Of a stretch of DNA of 41,672 nucleotides, positions 1 to 9,425 are shown piece after piece. Source of the stretch: an uncultured Bacteriovoracaceae bacterium (GTDB lineage Bacteria; Bdellovibrionota; Bacteriovoracia; Bacteriovoracales; Bacteriovoracaceae); the NCBI GenBank assembly GCA_938034385.1, contig CALHLC010000054.1:1-41672 (forward strand), written 5' to 3'. The notes below the pieces were generated by a model. The model worked only from the letters and a program-made list of their open reading frames with translations. It was not told the DNA's origin and searched no databases. The translations under genes and the position numbers were made by a program. Position 1 is the first letter of the stretch, and each line of letters begins with the position of its first letter.

Positions 1-2
1 AA

Positions 3-110
3 AAGAACAATCCAATCAGATGGAAAAAACAAACAAGAAATTGGGAGAAGATACAAAAAGTATCTTTAAATCCTGAGAAAATTGTGAAAGACTATCAAAA
101 GGTAGCCTAA
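3..110 (+). pseudogene. Possible 3' tail of a transposase/integrase-like gene (partial)
   Basis: One reading frame is open from the left edge to a TAA at 108-110 and gives 35 residues. They are rich in Lys, Arg and Trp, with an NPIRWKK stretch and VSLNPEK near the end. The composition and the 'NP.RW...RNW....LNPE' spacing remind me of the C-terminal tail of some DDE transposases, but I cannot name a family. The piece is cut by the window edge. The other two forward frames also end nearby, at 61-69 and 74-76. It precedes a gene fragment that has no start codon, which would fit a mobile-element scar. Confidence 0.25.
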
Positions 111-116
111 ATCTAG

Positions 117-515
117 GCGACACCTTTACGGTCATATACCATTGATGTCCTTGGAACTCTAGTTACGGAGTCTTCAGGTGATGAGTTAGGAGACCTTTCA
201 CATTATGCTCTTTTTGGAGATAAATGGTATGACAAATCTGCGGGTGTAATAGAGATGATCAAACAAAACGATGGCCAAGTTATTTTTATTGGTGGAGGAA
301 ATATTTTAGGAGATGAAATTCAAAGGGCCTATAATGTCGGGGTAGATTTTCATCTTATGAAAGGACCCCCTGGAGCTGCCCAAAGGTTTTCTAAACTATC
401 CAAGGAATTTAAAGATAAGTCATTTAAAGGTTTTGAAGACTTGGAAGTAAAATTAAAGAAATCATTTCCTAATATCAATTTGGGGTGTGAGGAATGGTTT
501 ATTTCGAGACCTTAA
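117..515 (+). pseudogene. Start-less gene fragment, possibly HAD-like hydrolase remnant
   Basis: The frame is open from just after a TAG at 114-116 to the TAA at 513-515, about 132 codons. The first ATG is only at 255, and no GTG or TTG in frame precedes it. The part upstream of that ATG still looks like protein (YTIDVLGTLV, then a Trp/Tyr-containing stretch), so the true 5' end seems lost. TIDVLGTLV resembles a decayed HAD motif I (DxDGTLV). VIFIGGGNILGDEI followed by GVDF resembles the motif III/IV region, where GD-ND-A-GV would be expected. These matches are loose. If translated at all, the product would be the 86-residue piece from 255. It shares its TTAA stop with the convergent gene on the minus strand. 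Confidence 0.35.
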
Positions 516-1372
516 TCACTAAGAAATTTCTGACATGGACCTAGGTAATGAGGTGAAATCTCATATTTATTAATGAGGTACTTCTTAGCATTTTGTACAC
601 TTCTTACTTCTTCTAAAGATACCCTCGTGATTCTTTGACCATTTTGATCTCTAGTAATTGAAAGTAGTGACTCCTTTAATGAAGTCATCTTTTCTTTTGC
701 ATGATCTAAAATCTGTGAAAATCTATCATGGAATCGTAAAAGCTTGCTTTTTTCGGCTTCAAATTGATGTAAGCTTGGTGCAAACCATTCATTTTTTAAA
801 TTAGCTCTGTTTTGATTTTGAATATTTTTAGATGCTTTAAATGAGGGGAATGGAAGGTATCCTTCTTCTAGCCAAAAGACATTTTCTAGTTGGTTTCCTT
901 GATAGAAATTGAGATTATCATCGATAACAATAAGCCAGGAGAGGTCCTCGTTGATTTTATGTAAATCTTTAGTGTATCGATCACTCCATTTTGAGGAAGC
1001 AGTGGATTTCGTGATAGGGGTTAAATCTTCTCTACTCAAAACTTTATGAGAAACTTCCCATAGGGACCTATTACTTGTTGGTAAGATAATTTCCTTTAAA
1101 AGCTTTTCATTTCTATCTCTTGATCCGCCGCTAAAAAAAGAAATTCTGACTTCATCCATTTCATATAAAGAATCTAAAACTTCTAAGGCCCAAGGAGTTA
1201 AAATATAGTTTACTACTTTTCCTTCTTCATTAATTGGGATCATATTTGATTGAGATCCGAATTTTATTTCTGAAACAATTGTGTAATCTATATCAAAAAC
1301 AAGGTCTATTTGGGAAAACGAATTTAAAGAAATTAATAAAAGTAGAATAGGTCTATAAATATATTTATTCAC
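512..1372 (-). CDS. Exported HAD-superfamily (FCP1/NIF-like) phosphatase
   Basis: This 286-residue protein has a Sec-type signal peptide at residues 1-20: Lys/Arg, then a Leu/Ile core ending in NSFS. The mature part opens directly with the HAD nucleophile motif, D27-I-D29-Y-T31. Motif II is FFSGG, with Ser81. Lys135 in YTKDL and Asp151/Asp152 in WLIVIDDNLNFY supply motifs III and IV. The KDL...DLSWLIVIDDN spacing is that of the FCP1/NLI-interacting-factor fold, in which these residues form a phospho-aspartate intermediate with Mg2+. An exported member would act in the periplasm or outside; its substrate cannot be read from sequence. The C-terminal ~110 residues are charged and probably helical. 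The ATG at 1372 is the first in-frame start and places the signal peptide correctly. Confidence 0.75.
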   Translation of the reverse strand: MNKYIYRPILLLLISLNSFSQIDLVFDIDYTIVSEIKFGSQSNMIPINEEGKVVNYILTPWALEVLDSLYEMDEVRISFFSGGSRDRNEKLLKEIILPTSNRSLWEVSHKVLSREDLTPITKSTASSKWSDRYTKDLHKINEDLSWLIVIDDNLNFYQGNQLENVFWLEEGYLPFPSFKASKNIQNQNRANLKNEWFAPSLHQFEAEKSKLLRFHDRFSQILDHAKEKMTSLKESLLSITRDQNGQRITRVSLEEVRSVQNAKKYLINKYEISPHYLGPCQKFLSD

Positions 1373-1480
1373 CTATAAATAATAACATCTAAAAGCTATA
1401 TAGGAGTAGAGATGTTGGGCGGAATAATATGCCTGTAAAGAAAATGATAATATTTGAGTGAAATTAGCCGATAAATAATC

Positions 1481-3487
1481 ATGAATCCTTTTTCTCTGAG
1501 AAAGTTTTTTATTCTCATTTTTATCTCTTATTTAGCAATAGGTGGTGAATGTGATCACTATCTTGAAAACCAAGTAAGAATTTCAGAACATACACACACA
1601 CAAATTAATAGGCCTTTGGATGAATTTATAGGTGAAAACATCTTTGATTATTCAGATGGAAATGAGTTACTTGAAACCTATTCTTCAATTAAATCAACTG
1701 ATAAAGATTTTAAAATTGGTGAGATCCGTTTTACTAAGAATCAAATCAAAACTTCTAATACTTCTGCAGTACCCTATGAGAGATCTTCTAATTTAAACAA
1801 CTATTTAATAAAGCTGATAAAAAATGGATTGGTCAGTAAAAAAGATCTTTTTCGTCTTGGGATTTTATCAGTATATGATCATATTAAAAATATACGTAAT
1901 GGACTTAATTTATCGAGGTTTGATTTTTTAAAAGATCTTCCTTTCAAAATTATTCCAGAAAATTCAGAGATTAGTCTTTTAGCTGAGGGAATTATAAAAA
2001 AGAGTATCATTGATGATGATATCAATCACTTTATTTATAAAAGAGAATTAAACCAAAGAAATAGTCCTCAGATGTCGAATCAAGAAGAGGTTGTTATTAT
2101 TGGAGCTGGGCCAGTTGCTCTCATCACTGCTATTAAGGCACTTGAGAATGGGAAGAAAGTTACAATTTTAGAAAAAAGAACTAGTTATGCTAGAGAAAAT
2201 ATTTTAGGGATGAACGCAGAATTTTTAAATTGGTTAGAGAAAACAACTCCCTCTTTGAAAAGATATATGAAAGCACTGGGAATATTTTTAGAACGACCAG
2301 GCTGGAAAGACCTGGGAGCTACTCCTGGAAACACTTTTTACTCAATACGTACACAACAATTAGAAAATGCTTTATCGTTGTACTTAGAGCAATTTAAAAA
2401 ACTAAGTAAAGAAGAAGATGCCTTGAAAATTATAAGAGGTGCGAATGTAGATAAAATAATAAAAAATGATTCTGGATATCAAGTCGATTATGTTCATGAG
2501 GCTAAAGAGTTTACTTTGGAAGATAAGAAGTTAGTTGTTGGCATTGATGGAGCAAGAGGTAAGAGCAGTAAAGCGATGAATATGAAAATACAAAAGACAA
2601 CGAATTCACATTGGACAGGGTTGGCCTTTTTTAAGATGACACCAGAGCAAACGTTACTATTTACTGATAAATTTAATAAAATAAATCTTAGAGAGATAAT
2701 GAAAAATAATCCACATAAGGAAAAGGTTTTAAAACAATTACAGGTTATGGGTTGGAATAAAGATGAATTTCCGGCTGTAAGGTTTTTTCAAAATGGCAGT
2801 CTCTTATATATGGCTTCAGAGATTCCAAGAAATATTGGTCCTCAGTTGAGAGGACAAACAGAAAGTGCTATAGCTGCAAGAGATCGTTGGTTTGAAGAAA
2901 TTAAGAACCTTTTAGTTCCGGAAGAATTTATAGGTAAAGTCCATCATTTTAGATCGGATCCTCCAACCAATACGCTTGATTTTGAACCTCAAGCTTTAGA
3001 ACAGTTTTCAGTAAAAATTCAAAATAATGAAAATAATGAAGGAGCATTTTTATTTGTTGGAGATAGTGCAGTAACTCCTCACTTTATGCTAAGAAGTGGA
3101 GTCAATAGTGGGTTCAAGCACGCTGAAATTTTAGAGGAAACAGTTTTTCAAGCGGATAATATAGCAACTGGTATTGAAAAGTTTGAAAAAAAGATGAACG
3201 TTGTAGTTAAAAAATCACTAGATTTACTTGTAGCAAAGAATTATTTTAAAGATGCACCATTTTTAAGATCATTAAATCAAAAAGAAAAAGAGACTAGCAA
3301 GATTTTAGAGTCAATATTTAGTGAGAACCCTATAGGGTATAGAGATTATATAGAGCCATTATTATTAGCTGGCTTTGATCCTAAGAATCAAAAAGAGTAC
3401 ATGTTCTTAGAGCTTTATCAGAATAAAGATTTAAAAAAAACTTTTGAAAGTCTATTGTTAGACGTTAAGAACTTCCATGGAAATTAG
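1481..3487 (+). CDS. Exported FAD-dependent mono-oxygenase-like oxidoreductase with long N-terminal extension
   Basis: This 668-residue protein has an N-terminal hydrophobic segment (residues 8-22) that looks like a Sec signal without a twin-Arg motif. About 180 residues follow that I do not recognise. An FAD-binding Rossmann motif sits at 204-213 (VVIIGAGPVA) with the ribose-binding Glu at 231 (ILEKR). Further on are the DG motif of flavoprotein hydroxylases (GIDGARG, about 355) and the second FAD contact (FVGDSAVTPHF, about 525), followed by a Gly/Asn helix start. This order is that of group A aromatic hydroxylase-type flavoproteins. Substrate and redox partner are unknown. A flavoenzyme exported by Sec would have to load FAD outside the cytoplasm, or the segment may be an anchor. 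It ends 10 bases from the convergent purA stop. Confidence 0.7.
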   Translation: MNPFSLRKFFILIFISYLAIGGECDHYLENQVRISEHTHTQINRPLDEFIGENIFDYSDGNELLETYSSIKSTDKDFKIGEIRFTKNQIKTSNTSAVPYERSSNLNNYLIKLIKNGLVSKKDLFRLGILSVYDHIKNIRNGLNLSRFDFLKDLPFKIIPENSEISLLAEGIIKKSIIDDDINHFIYKRELNQRNSPQMSNQEEVVIIGAGPVALITAIKALENGKKVTILEKRTSYARENILGMNAEFLNWLEKTTPSLKRYMKALGIFLERPGWKDLGATPGNTFYSIRTQQLENALSLYLEQFKKLSKEEDALKIIRGANVDKIIKNDSGYQVDYVHEAKEFTLEDKKLVVGIDGARGKSSKAMNMKIQKTTNSHWTGLAFFKMTPEQTLLFTDKFNKINLREIMKNNPHKEKVLKQLQVMGWNKDEFPAVRFFQNGSLLYMASEIPRNIGPQLRGQTESAIAARDRWFEEIKNLLVPEEFIGKVHHFRSDPPTNTLDFEPQALEQFSVKIQNNENNEGAFLFVGDSAVTPHFMLRSGVNSGFKHAEILEETVFQADNIATGIEKFEKKMNVVVKKSLDLLVAKNYFKDAPFLRSLNQKEKETSKILESIFSENPIGYRDYIEPLLLAGFDPKNQKEYMFLELYQNKDLKKTFESLLLDVKNFHGN

Positions 3488-3497
3488 AATATAGCTT

Positions 3498-4763
<1,266 letters not shown>

Positions 4764-4860
4764 TTAGATCTCCTTTACTTATCCAAGTCAATGTCTCATA
4801 ATCTTCTATAGTTGGAAAAGCTAAACTTCTTGATAGTCTCTTACGAGAGTGTGTGTTTTT

Positions 4861-4884
4861 TGACTAGAAATAGTCAGATAGAAT
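4861..4884 (+). promoter_or_regulatory. Inverted repeat and -10 box in the purA/purB divergent region
   Basis: TGACTA-GAAA-TAGTCA (4861-4876) is a perfect 6-bp inverted repeat with a 4-base spacer. A -10-like TAGAAT follows at 4879-4884, and the purB AAGGA ribosome site is about 30 bases further on. A TTGACT begins at 4860, but its 13-base distance to TAGAAT is too short for a normal sigma-70 pair. I therefore read the repeat as a possible operator set against the -10, or as a short hairpin. The regulator is unknown. Confidence 0.4.
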
Positions 4885-4924
4885 TCTTTCCCCTAATCCC
4901 TAAATTAAAACCAAGGAATACATA

Positions 4925-6211
4925 ATGATACCTCGTTATGATAGATCTGAGATTTCATCTATCTGGAGCGAGGCCCAAAAGTTTCAATTCTATTTAGATG
5001 TAGAGTTAGCTTTAATTTCGGCCCTTGAGAGCAAATCTATAGCTCCTCGTGGAAGTGCTGAGGTTATTCGAGGCTCAGTTGAGATTAGGCCTGAGCGCGT
5101 TAGAGAGATAGAAGCCGTCGTTCATCATGATATCATCGCATTTTGTACTATGATTACCGAACAACTTGGACCAGAACATGCTCGGTTTTTCCATTATGGA
5201 GTCACAAGTTCAGATATTATTGATACAGCTATTACTCTTCAAGTTAGAGAATCTTTAAAGCTCATTATTGATCAATTTGATGGTTTTTTATCTTCTATTA
5301 AAAGCGTTATTGGAAGAACATCTGATATTTTAGCCATGGGAAGGTCTCACGGGATTTTTGCTGAACCATTAATTTTTGGATCAAAGTTTTTAAGTTTTTA
5401 TACCGAATCTTTAAGAAACTTTGAGACTTTAAAGAACTTATATGAAAATGAGCTAACTGCTCAATTTAGTGGAGCAGTAGGTAGTTATACCATTTTGGAT
5501 CAAGAAATTGAAAAGCTTGCGGCTAAATCGTTAAATCTTAAAGTTGAAGATATTTCAACGCAAATTATACCTAGAGATAGAATCGCTCGAATTGTAAATT
5601 GTATTTCAATTAGTGCTACAAGTATGGAGAGAATGGCCATAGAGATAAGGCATCTTCAACATAGTGATGTTGGTGAAGTGTTTGAAGGTTTTTCTAAAGG
5701 TCAAAAAGGCTCATCGACTATGCCTCATAAGAAAAATCCAATTTCTTCTGAGAATCTAACTGGTATGGCCAGAATGTTAAGGTCTTATTCACAAGTAGCG
5801 ATGGAAAATATTTTATTATGGCATGAGCGAGACATTTCTCACTCATCAACTGAGAGATTATACCTTCCAGATTGTTTTGGGCTTTTTTATTATTCTTTAA
5901 AAAGAATGAGTGGAGTACTTGAGAATCTAGTTGTTAAAACTGAAACAATTGAGAATAAAGTAAAAAAGAATTCAATGTATTTATCAAGCTTTTATCTACA
6001 CGTACTTTTAGTCAATACAGATCAAAGAAGAGAGGACTTATATAAAGCTGTTCAAGAGGCATCTTTTGAGGTGATGGAAAATGGCGGAGACTTATATGAG
6101 ATTTTAAATAATAAATTTCCAGAAGCACTTCTACCTAAAATGGATTTTGAAAAATTAAAAGATCATTACAAGCAAAGGTTTAAAGATACATTAGGGCGAG
6201 TTTTTAAATGA
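4925..6211 (+). CDS. purB: Adenylosuccinate lyase
   Basis: PurB cleaves fumarate from SAICAR (IMP pathway) and from adenylosuccinate (AMP branch). The 428-residue protein carries the fumarase/aspartase superfamily signature GSSTMPHKKNPISSEN around residue 260, whose flexible loop holds the catalytic Ser. It also has FFHYGVTSSDIIDTA and MGRSHGIFAEP with the catalytic His. Length matches the ~430-residue bacterial form. AAGGA lies seven bases before the ATG. It heads the pyrimidine gene run: its TGA overlaps the ATG of pyrB (ATGA), so both pathways share a transcript. Confidence 0.97.
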   Translation: MIPRYDRSEISSIWSEAQKFQFYLDVELALISALESKSIAPRGSAEVIRGSVEIRPERVREIEAVVHHDIIAFCTMITEQLGPEHARFFHYGVTSSDIIDTAITLQVRESLKLIIDQFDGFLSSIKSVIGRTSDILAMGRSHGIFAEPLIFGSKFLSFYTESLRNFETLKNLYENELTAQFSGAVGSYTILDQEIEKLAAKSLNLKVEDISTQIIPRDRIARIVNCISISATSMERMAIEIRHLQHSDVGEVFEGFSKGQKGSSTMPHKKNPISSENLTGMARMLRSYSQVAMENILLWHERDISHSSTERLYLPDCFGLFYYSLKRMSGVLENLVVKTETIENKVKKNSMYLSSFYLHVLLVNTDQRREDLYKAVQEASFEVMENGGDLYEILNNKFPEALLPKMDFEKLKDHYKQRFKDTLGRVFK

Positions 6212-7089
6212 GAAATTTTTTAAGTATTAAAAATTTAACTAAAGAAGATCTACTTCATCTAATAGATTTAAGTGCTAAATTTAAAAATGGTGATATTGGA
6301 CTATATTCAAAAAAATCAAAACACGTTTTAAAATTATTCCTAGAGCCAAGTACAAGAACGGCTCTTTCATTTGAAATTGCATGTAAAAACCTTGGTGTGA
6401 ATTTCTCTATTCTTGATTTAGAAGATTCAAGTCTGACTAAAGGTGAAAGCATTTTAGAGACATTAAAAAATGTTCACGCATTAGGTTTTGAAGCTGCAAT
6501 CATTAGAATTAAAGAAGAAGGGATATTAGCTGATATTGCTGATACTCTCGATATAAGTCTTATTAACGCTGGAGAAGGTAAGATTGAACATCCCTCACAG
6601 GCCCTATTAGATGCAATTACAATTCATAATGAATTTAAAAGTCTTGATGGTTTAAAAATTGGAATTATTGGAGATATTAACCACTCACGCGTAGCTTCTT
6701 CTAATGTAGATCTATTAAGTAAATTTGATTCTGAAGTGAGTGTCTTTCAACCTAGTGAATTTGGTCCATTAAATGACTCTAAGTTTACATCTGAAGATGT
6801 TGATTTAATTTATAAAAACTCAGATGTCATTATGGTGCTTAGAAATCAATTTGAACGTCATCAAAATATAGATGTTTCAAAAGATCAGTATCTAGAAAAA
6901 TATGGTTTAAATATTAAAAGATTAGAGAACTTAAAAAAAGATGCCATTGTTATGCATCCTGGTCCTTTTAATCGAGGAATAGAAATCTGCGATGAAGTTT
7001 TAACTCATGAAAAATGTAGGTTTTATAAACAAGTAGAAAATGGAGTGTATGCGAGAATGGCAATTCTAAAAGAGGTTTTAAATGGATAA
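6208..7089 (+). CDS. pyrB: Aspartate carbamoyltransferase, catalytic chain
   Basis: This enzyme condenses carbamoyl phosphate with aspartate, the committed pyrimidine step. It has 293 residues. FLEPSTRTALSFE is the carbamoyl-phosphate site (FxEPSTRT), IEHPSQALLDA carries the HPxQ motif, and MHPGPFNRGIEI is the aspartate-loop signature. It has the length of a catalytic chain alone, and no regulatory chain gene (pyrI) is nearby. The ATG overlaps the purB stop, and its 3' end overlaps the pyrC start by eight bases. That overlap fits co-translation, and possibly complex formation between PyrB and PyrC as seen in some bacteria. Confidence 0.96.
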   Translation: MRNFLSIKNLTKEDLLHLIDLSAKFKNGDIGLYSKKSKHVLKLFLEPSTRTALSFEIACKNLGVNFSILDLEDSSLTKGESILETLKNVHALGFEAAIIRIKEEGILADIADTLDISLINAGEGKIEHPSQALLDAITIHNEFKSLDGLKIGIIGDINHSRVASSNVDLLSKFDSEVSVFQPSEFGPLNDSKFTSEDVDLIYKNSDVIMVLRNQFERHQNIDVSKDQYLEKYGLNIKRLENLKKDAIVMHPGPFNRGIEICDEVLTHEKCRFYKQVENGVYARMAILKEVLNG

Positions 7090-8359
7090 GGTTCTTCTTA
7101 AGAACGCTAAAGATATATTTGATGATGCAGTTGATGTTTTAATTGTTGGAAATAAAATTTCAGCAATTGGAGAGATTCATGGAACTAGTGATGCTAGAGT
7201 GATTGATGCCAAGGGTGCAACTGTCCTTCCAGGGCTTATTGATATGCAAGTTCATTTAAGAGACTTTGCTCAGGCCTATAAAGAAACTGTAAGAACTGGA
7301 ACAATGGCCGCTAGTCGTGGTGGTTTTACAAGTATTGCTTGTATGCCAAATACAACTCCTTGCCTTGATAGTTTAGAAGTCTTAGAAAAACTAACTGAGA
7401 AAGTATCTGAATCAGCAAAGTGTAAAGTGGTTCCCATCCCAGCGATGACTAAAGATATAGCTGGAGTTGAAGTTGTAGATTATAAAATTTATGAAGATTA
7501 TGGAGTGGTTGCTATTACTGATGATGGACGTGGCGTTCAAGATGATAAGGTCATGAGAGAAGTTTTTATTCATGCTAAAAAACATAATTTAAAACTTATG
7601 CAACATTGTGAGGTTGAGCAAATCTCTCAAGGAGCTCCTTTGCATAAAGGAGAAAAATCGGATCAATTAAATGTTCTTGGACAAACTGGATTAGCTGAGA
7701 GTGAAATGGTTAAGAGAGATATTGATCTTCTTAGAGAAATAGGTGGGCATTATCATGTACTTCATATCAGTGCTAAAGAATCGATTGAGCATGTGAGAGC
7801 TGCTAAAAAAGAAGGTCTCAATGTAACTTGTGAAGTAACTCCTCATCATCTTCTATTATGTGATGAAGATATTCCTGGAGCTAACACTCATTATAAAATG
7901 AATCCACCTCTTAGAGGGAGAGCAGATTTAGTTGCTCTTAATGAAGCCCTTTTAGATGGAACAATTGATATGATCACCACAGATCATGCTCCACATACAG
8001 AAGAAGAAAAGTCTAAAGGATTAGAGCAGGCCCCATTTGGTATCGTTGGATTAGAAACTGCTCTAGCACTCATTTACACAAATTATGTAAAGAGTGGAAA
8101 ACTGAGCATGGAAAAGCTAGTTGATTTAATGTGTATTAAACCCATAGAGATTTTTGGCATAAAAAATGGAACTTTTAAAAGTGGAGAGCTTGCAGATTTA
8201 TGTTTGGTTGATTTAGAAAAACCAAAAACTGTAAGCCCTGATGAATTTACTTCTAAAGGAAAAAATACTCCTTTTACTGATTTAGAATTGTTTGGATGGC
8301 CGATATTAACAATTTGCGAAGGCAAAATAACTTATAAAGACGAAAATTATGATTTTTAA
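7082..8359 (+). CDS. pyrC: Dihydroorotase, class I, with altered metal motif
   Basis: PyrC cyclises carbamoyl aspartate to dihydroorotate. The 425 residues have the class I (amidohydrolase) plan: PGLIDM at 50-55, GGFTSIACMPNT, TDDGRG (147-151), MQHCE (His175), HVLHIS (His228), MNPPLRGR and TTDHAPHT (Asp301). The first metal motif, normally HxHxR, reads Q56-V-H58-L-R60. The codon is CAA where CAT or CAC is expected. The remaining ligands look intact. Either the metal site works with Gln, or this chain is a partly inactive partner of PyrB like the pseudo-dihydroorotases of some ATCase complexes. The start overlaps pyrB and the 3' end overlaps carA by 11 bases. Confidence 0.92.
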   Translation: MDKVLLKNAKDIFDDAVDVLIVGNKISAIGEIHGTSDARVIDAKGATVLPGLIDMQVHLRDFAQAYKETVRTGTMAASRGGFTSIACMPNTTPCLDSLEVLEKLTEKVSESAKCKVVPIPAMTKDIAGVEVVDYKIYEDYGVVAITDDGRGVQDDKVMREVFIHAKKHNLKLMQHCEVEQISQGAPLHKGEKSDQLNVLGQTGLAESEMVKRDIDLLREIGGHYHVLHISAKESIEHVRAAKKEGLNVTCEVTPHHLLLCDEDIPGANTHYKMNPPLRGRADLVALNEALLDGTIDMITTDHAPHTEEEKSKGLEQAPFGIVGLETALALIYTNYVKSGKLSMEKLVDLMCIKPIEIFGIKNGTFKSGELADLCLVDLEKPKTVSPDEFTSKGKNTPFTDLELFGWPILTICEGKITYKDENYDF

Positions 8360-9425
8360 TGGAAAACTAGTTTTAGAAGATGGAAGTGAGTTTCGAGGTG
8401 TTTTGATTGGAGCTAAGCTTGCTAAATCAGAAGTTGGAGAGGTTGTTTTTAATACCTCCATGGTTGGTTACCAAGAGATCCTTTCTGATCCAAGTTATTG
8501 TGACCAAATCATTTGTATGACTTATCCATTAATTGGAAATTATGGGGTGAGTGAAGAGTTTTTTGAATCTCGTGATATTTTCTGCAAAGGTTTGATTGTA
8601 AAAGATATTTGTTCTTATCCATCTCATTTTAGTAACGATAAGACTTTAGAGAGTTTATTAAAAGAAAAAGAACTTTGTGGCTTAACTAACGTAGATACGA
8701 GAGCACTTACAAAAAAATTAAGAGAACATGGAACAATTAAAGGAATGGTTGTTTCTATTAATAAAGATACTTCAGAAGTCGTAGCAAAATTAAAAAATAG
8801 TGTTCTTGAAAAACAAGTTAGCAAAGTGAGTTTTTCTGGGGAGCAAATTTTTGAAACTAGAGGAGCCGAAAAACATATCGTTTTATATGACTTTGGTTCA
8901 AAAAATAATATTTTAGAAAATTTAAAGAAATCTTATAAGGTAACAGTTGTCCCTTTTGATACTTCTTTTAAGAGAATAAAAGAGATTAACCCTGATGGAA
9001 TTTGCTTATCTAATGGTCCGGGCGATCCCGAGGAGTTACAAGATGTGATCGGAGTAGTTAAACAACTCCAAGAAGAATATCCGATCTTTGGTATATGTTT
9101 AGGTCATCAATTACTTGCTCTAGCCAATGGAGCAAAAACTGAAAAAATGCTCTATGGGCACAGGGGAGGAAATCACCCTGTAAAAGATTTAGAAACGGGG
9201 AAGGTTTATATAAGTTCTCAAAATCATGGTTACGTTGTAACTGATGATTCGCTTGAGCAAGCAAATTTGATTCCATGGTTTATAAACGTAAATGATAAAA
9301 CTGTTGAAGGGATTAAAGTAAAAGATAAAGCAGCAATTTCAGTTCAATTTCATCCTGAGCATTGCCCGGGACCAAGAGATACAAACTTTCTATTTAACGA
9401 ATTTAAAAAATTAATGGAGTCATAA
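8349..9425 (+). CDS. carA: Carbamoyl-phosphate synthase, small (glutaminase) subunit
   Basis: CarA hydrolyses glutamine and passes ammonia to CarB. The N-terminal half has the CarA-specific start (LVLEDGSEFRG, then EVVFNTSMVGYQEILSDPSY). The C-terminal half is a class I glutamine amidotransferase: SNGPGDPE, the nucleophile Cys in FGICLGHQ, and the His/Glu pair in FHPEHCPGP. Its 358 residues are close to the usual ~380. The ATG lies inside the last codons of pyrC. The stop TAA is followed without a gap by the carB start codon. Confidence 0.97.
   Translation: MIFNGKLVLEDGSEFRGVLIGAKLAKSEVGEVVFNTSMVGYQEILSDPSYCDQIICMTYPLIGNYGVSEEFFESRDIFCKGLIVKDICSYPSHFSNDKTLESLLKEKELCGLTNVDTRALTKKLREHGTIKGMVVSINKDTSEVVAKLKNSVLEKQVSKVSFSGEQIFETRGAEKHIVLYDFGSKNNILENLKKSYKVTVVPFDTSFKRIKEINPDGICLSNGPGDPEELQDVIGVVKQLQEEYPIFGICLGHQLLALANGAKTEKMLYGHRGGNHPVKDLETGKVYISSQNHGYVVTDDSLEQANLIPWFINVNDKTVEGIKVKDKAAISVQFHPEHCPGPRDTNFLFNEFKKLMES

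Noticed and set aside
4860-4865. TTGACT as the -35 of the purB promoter
   Set aside because: Only 13 bases separate it from the TAGAAT, too short for a standard sigma-70 promoter; noted within the inverted-repeat entry instead.
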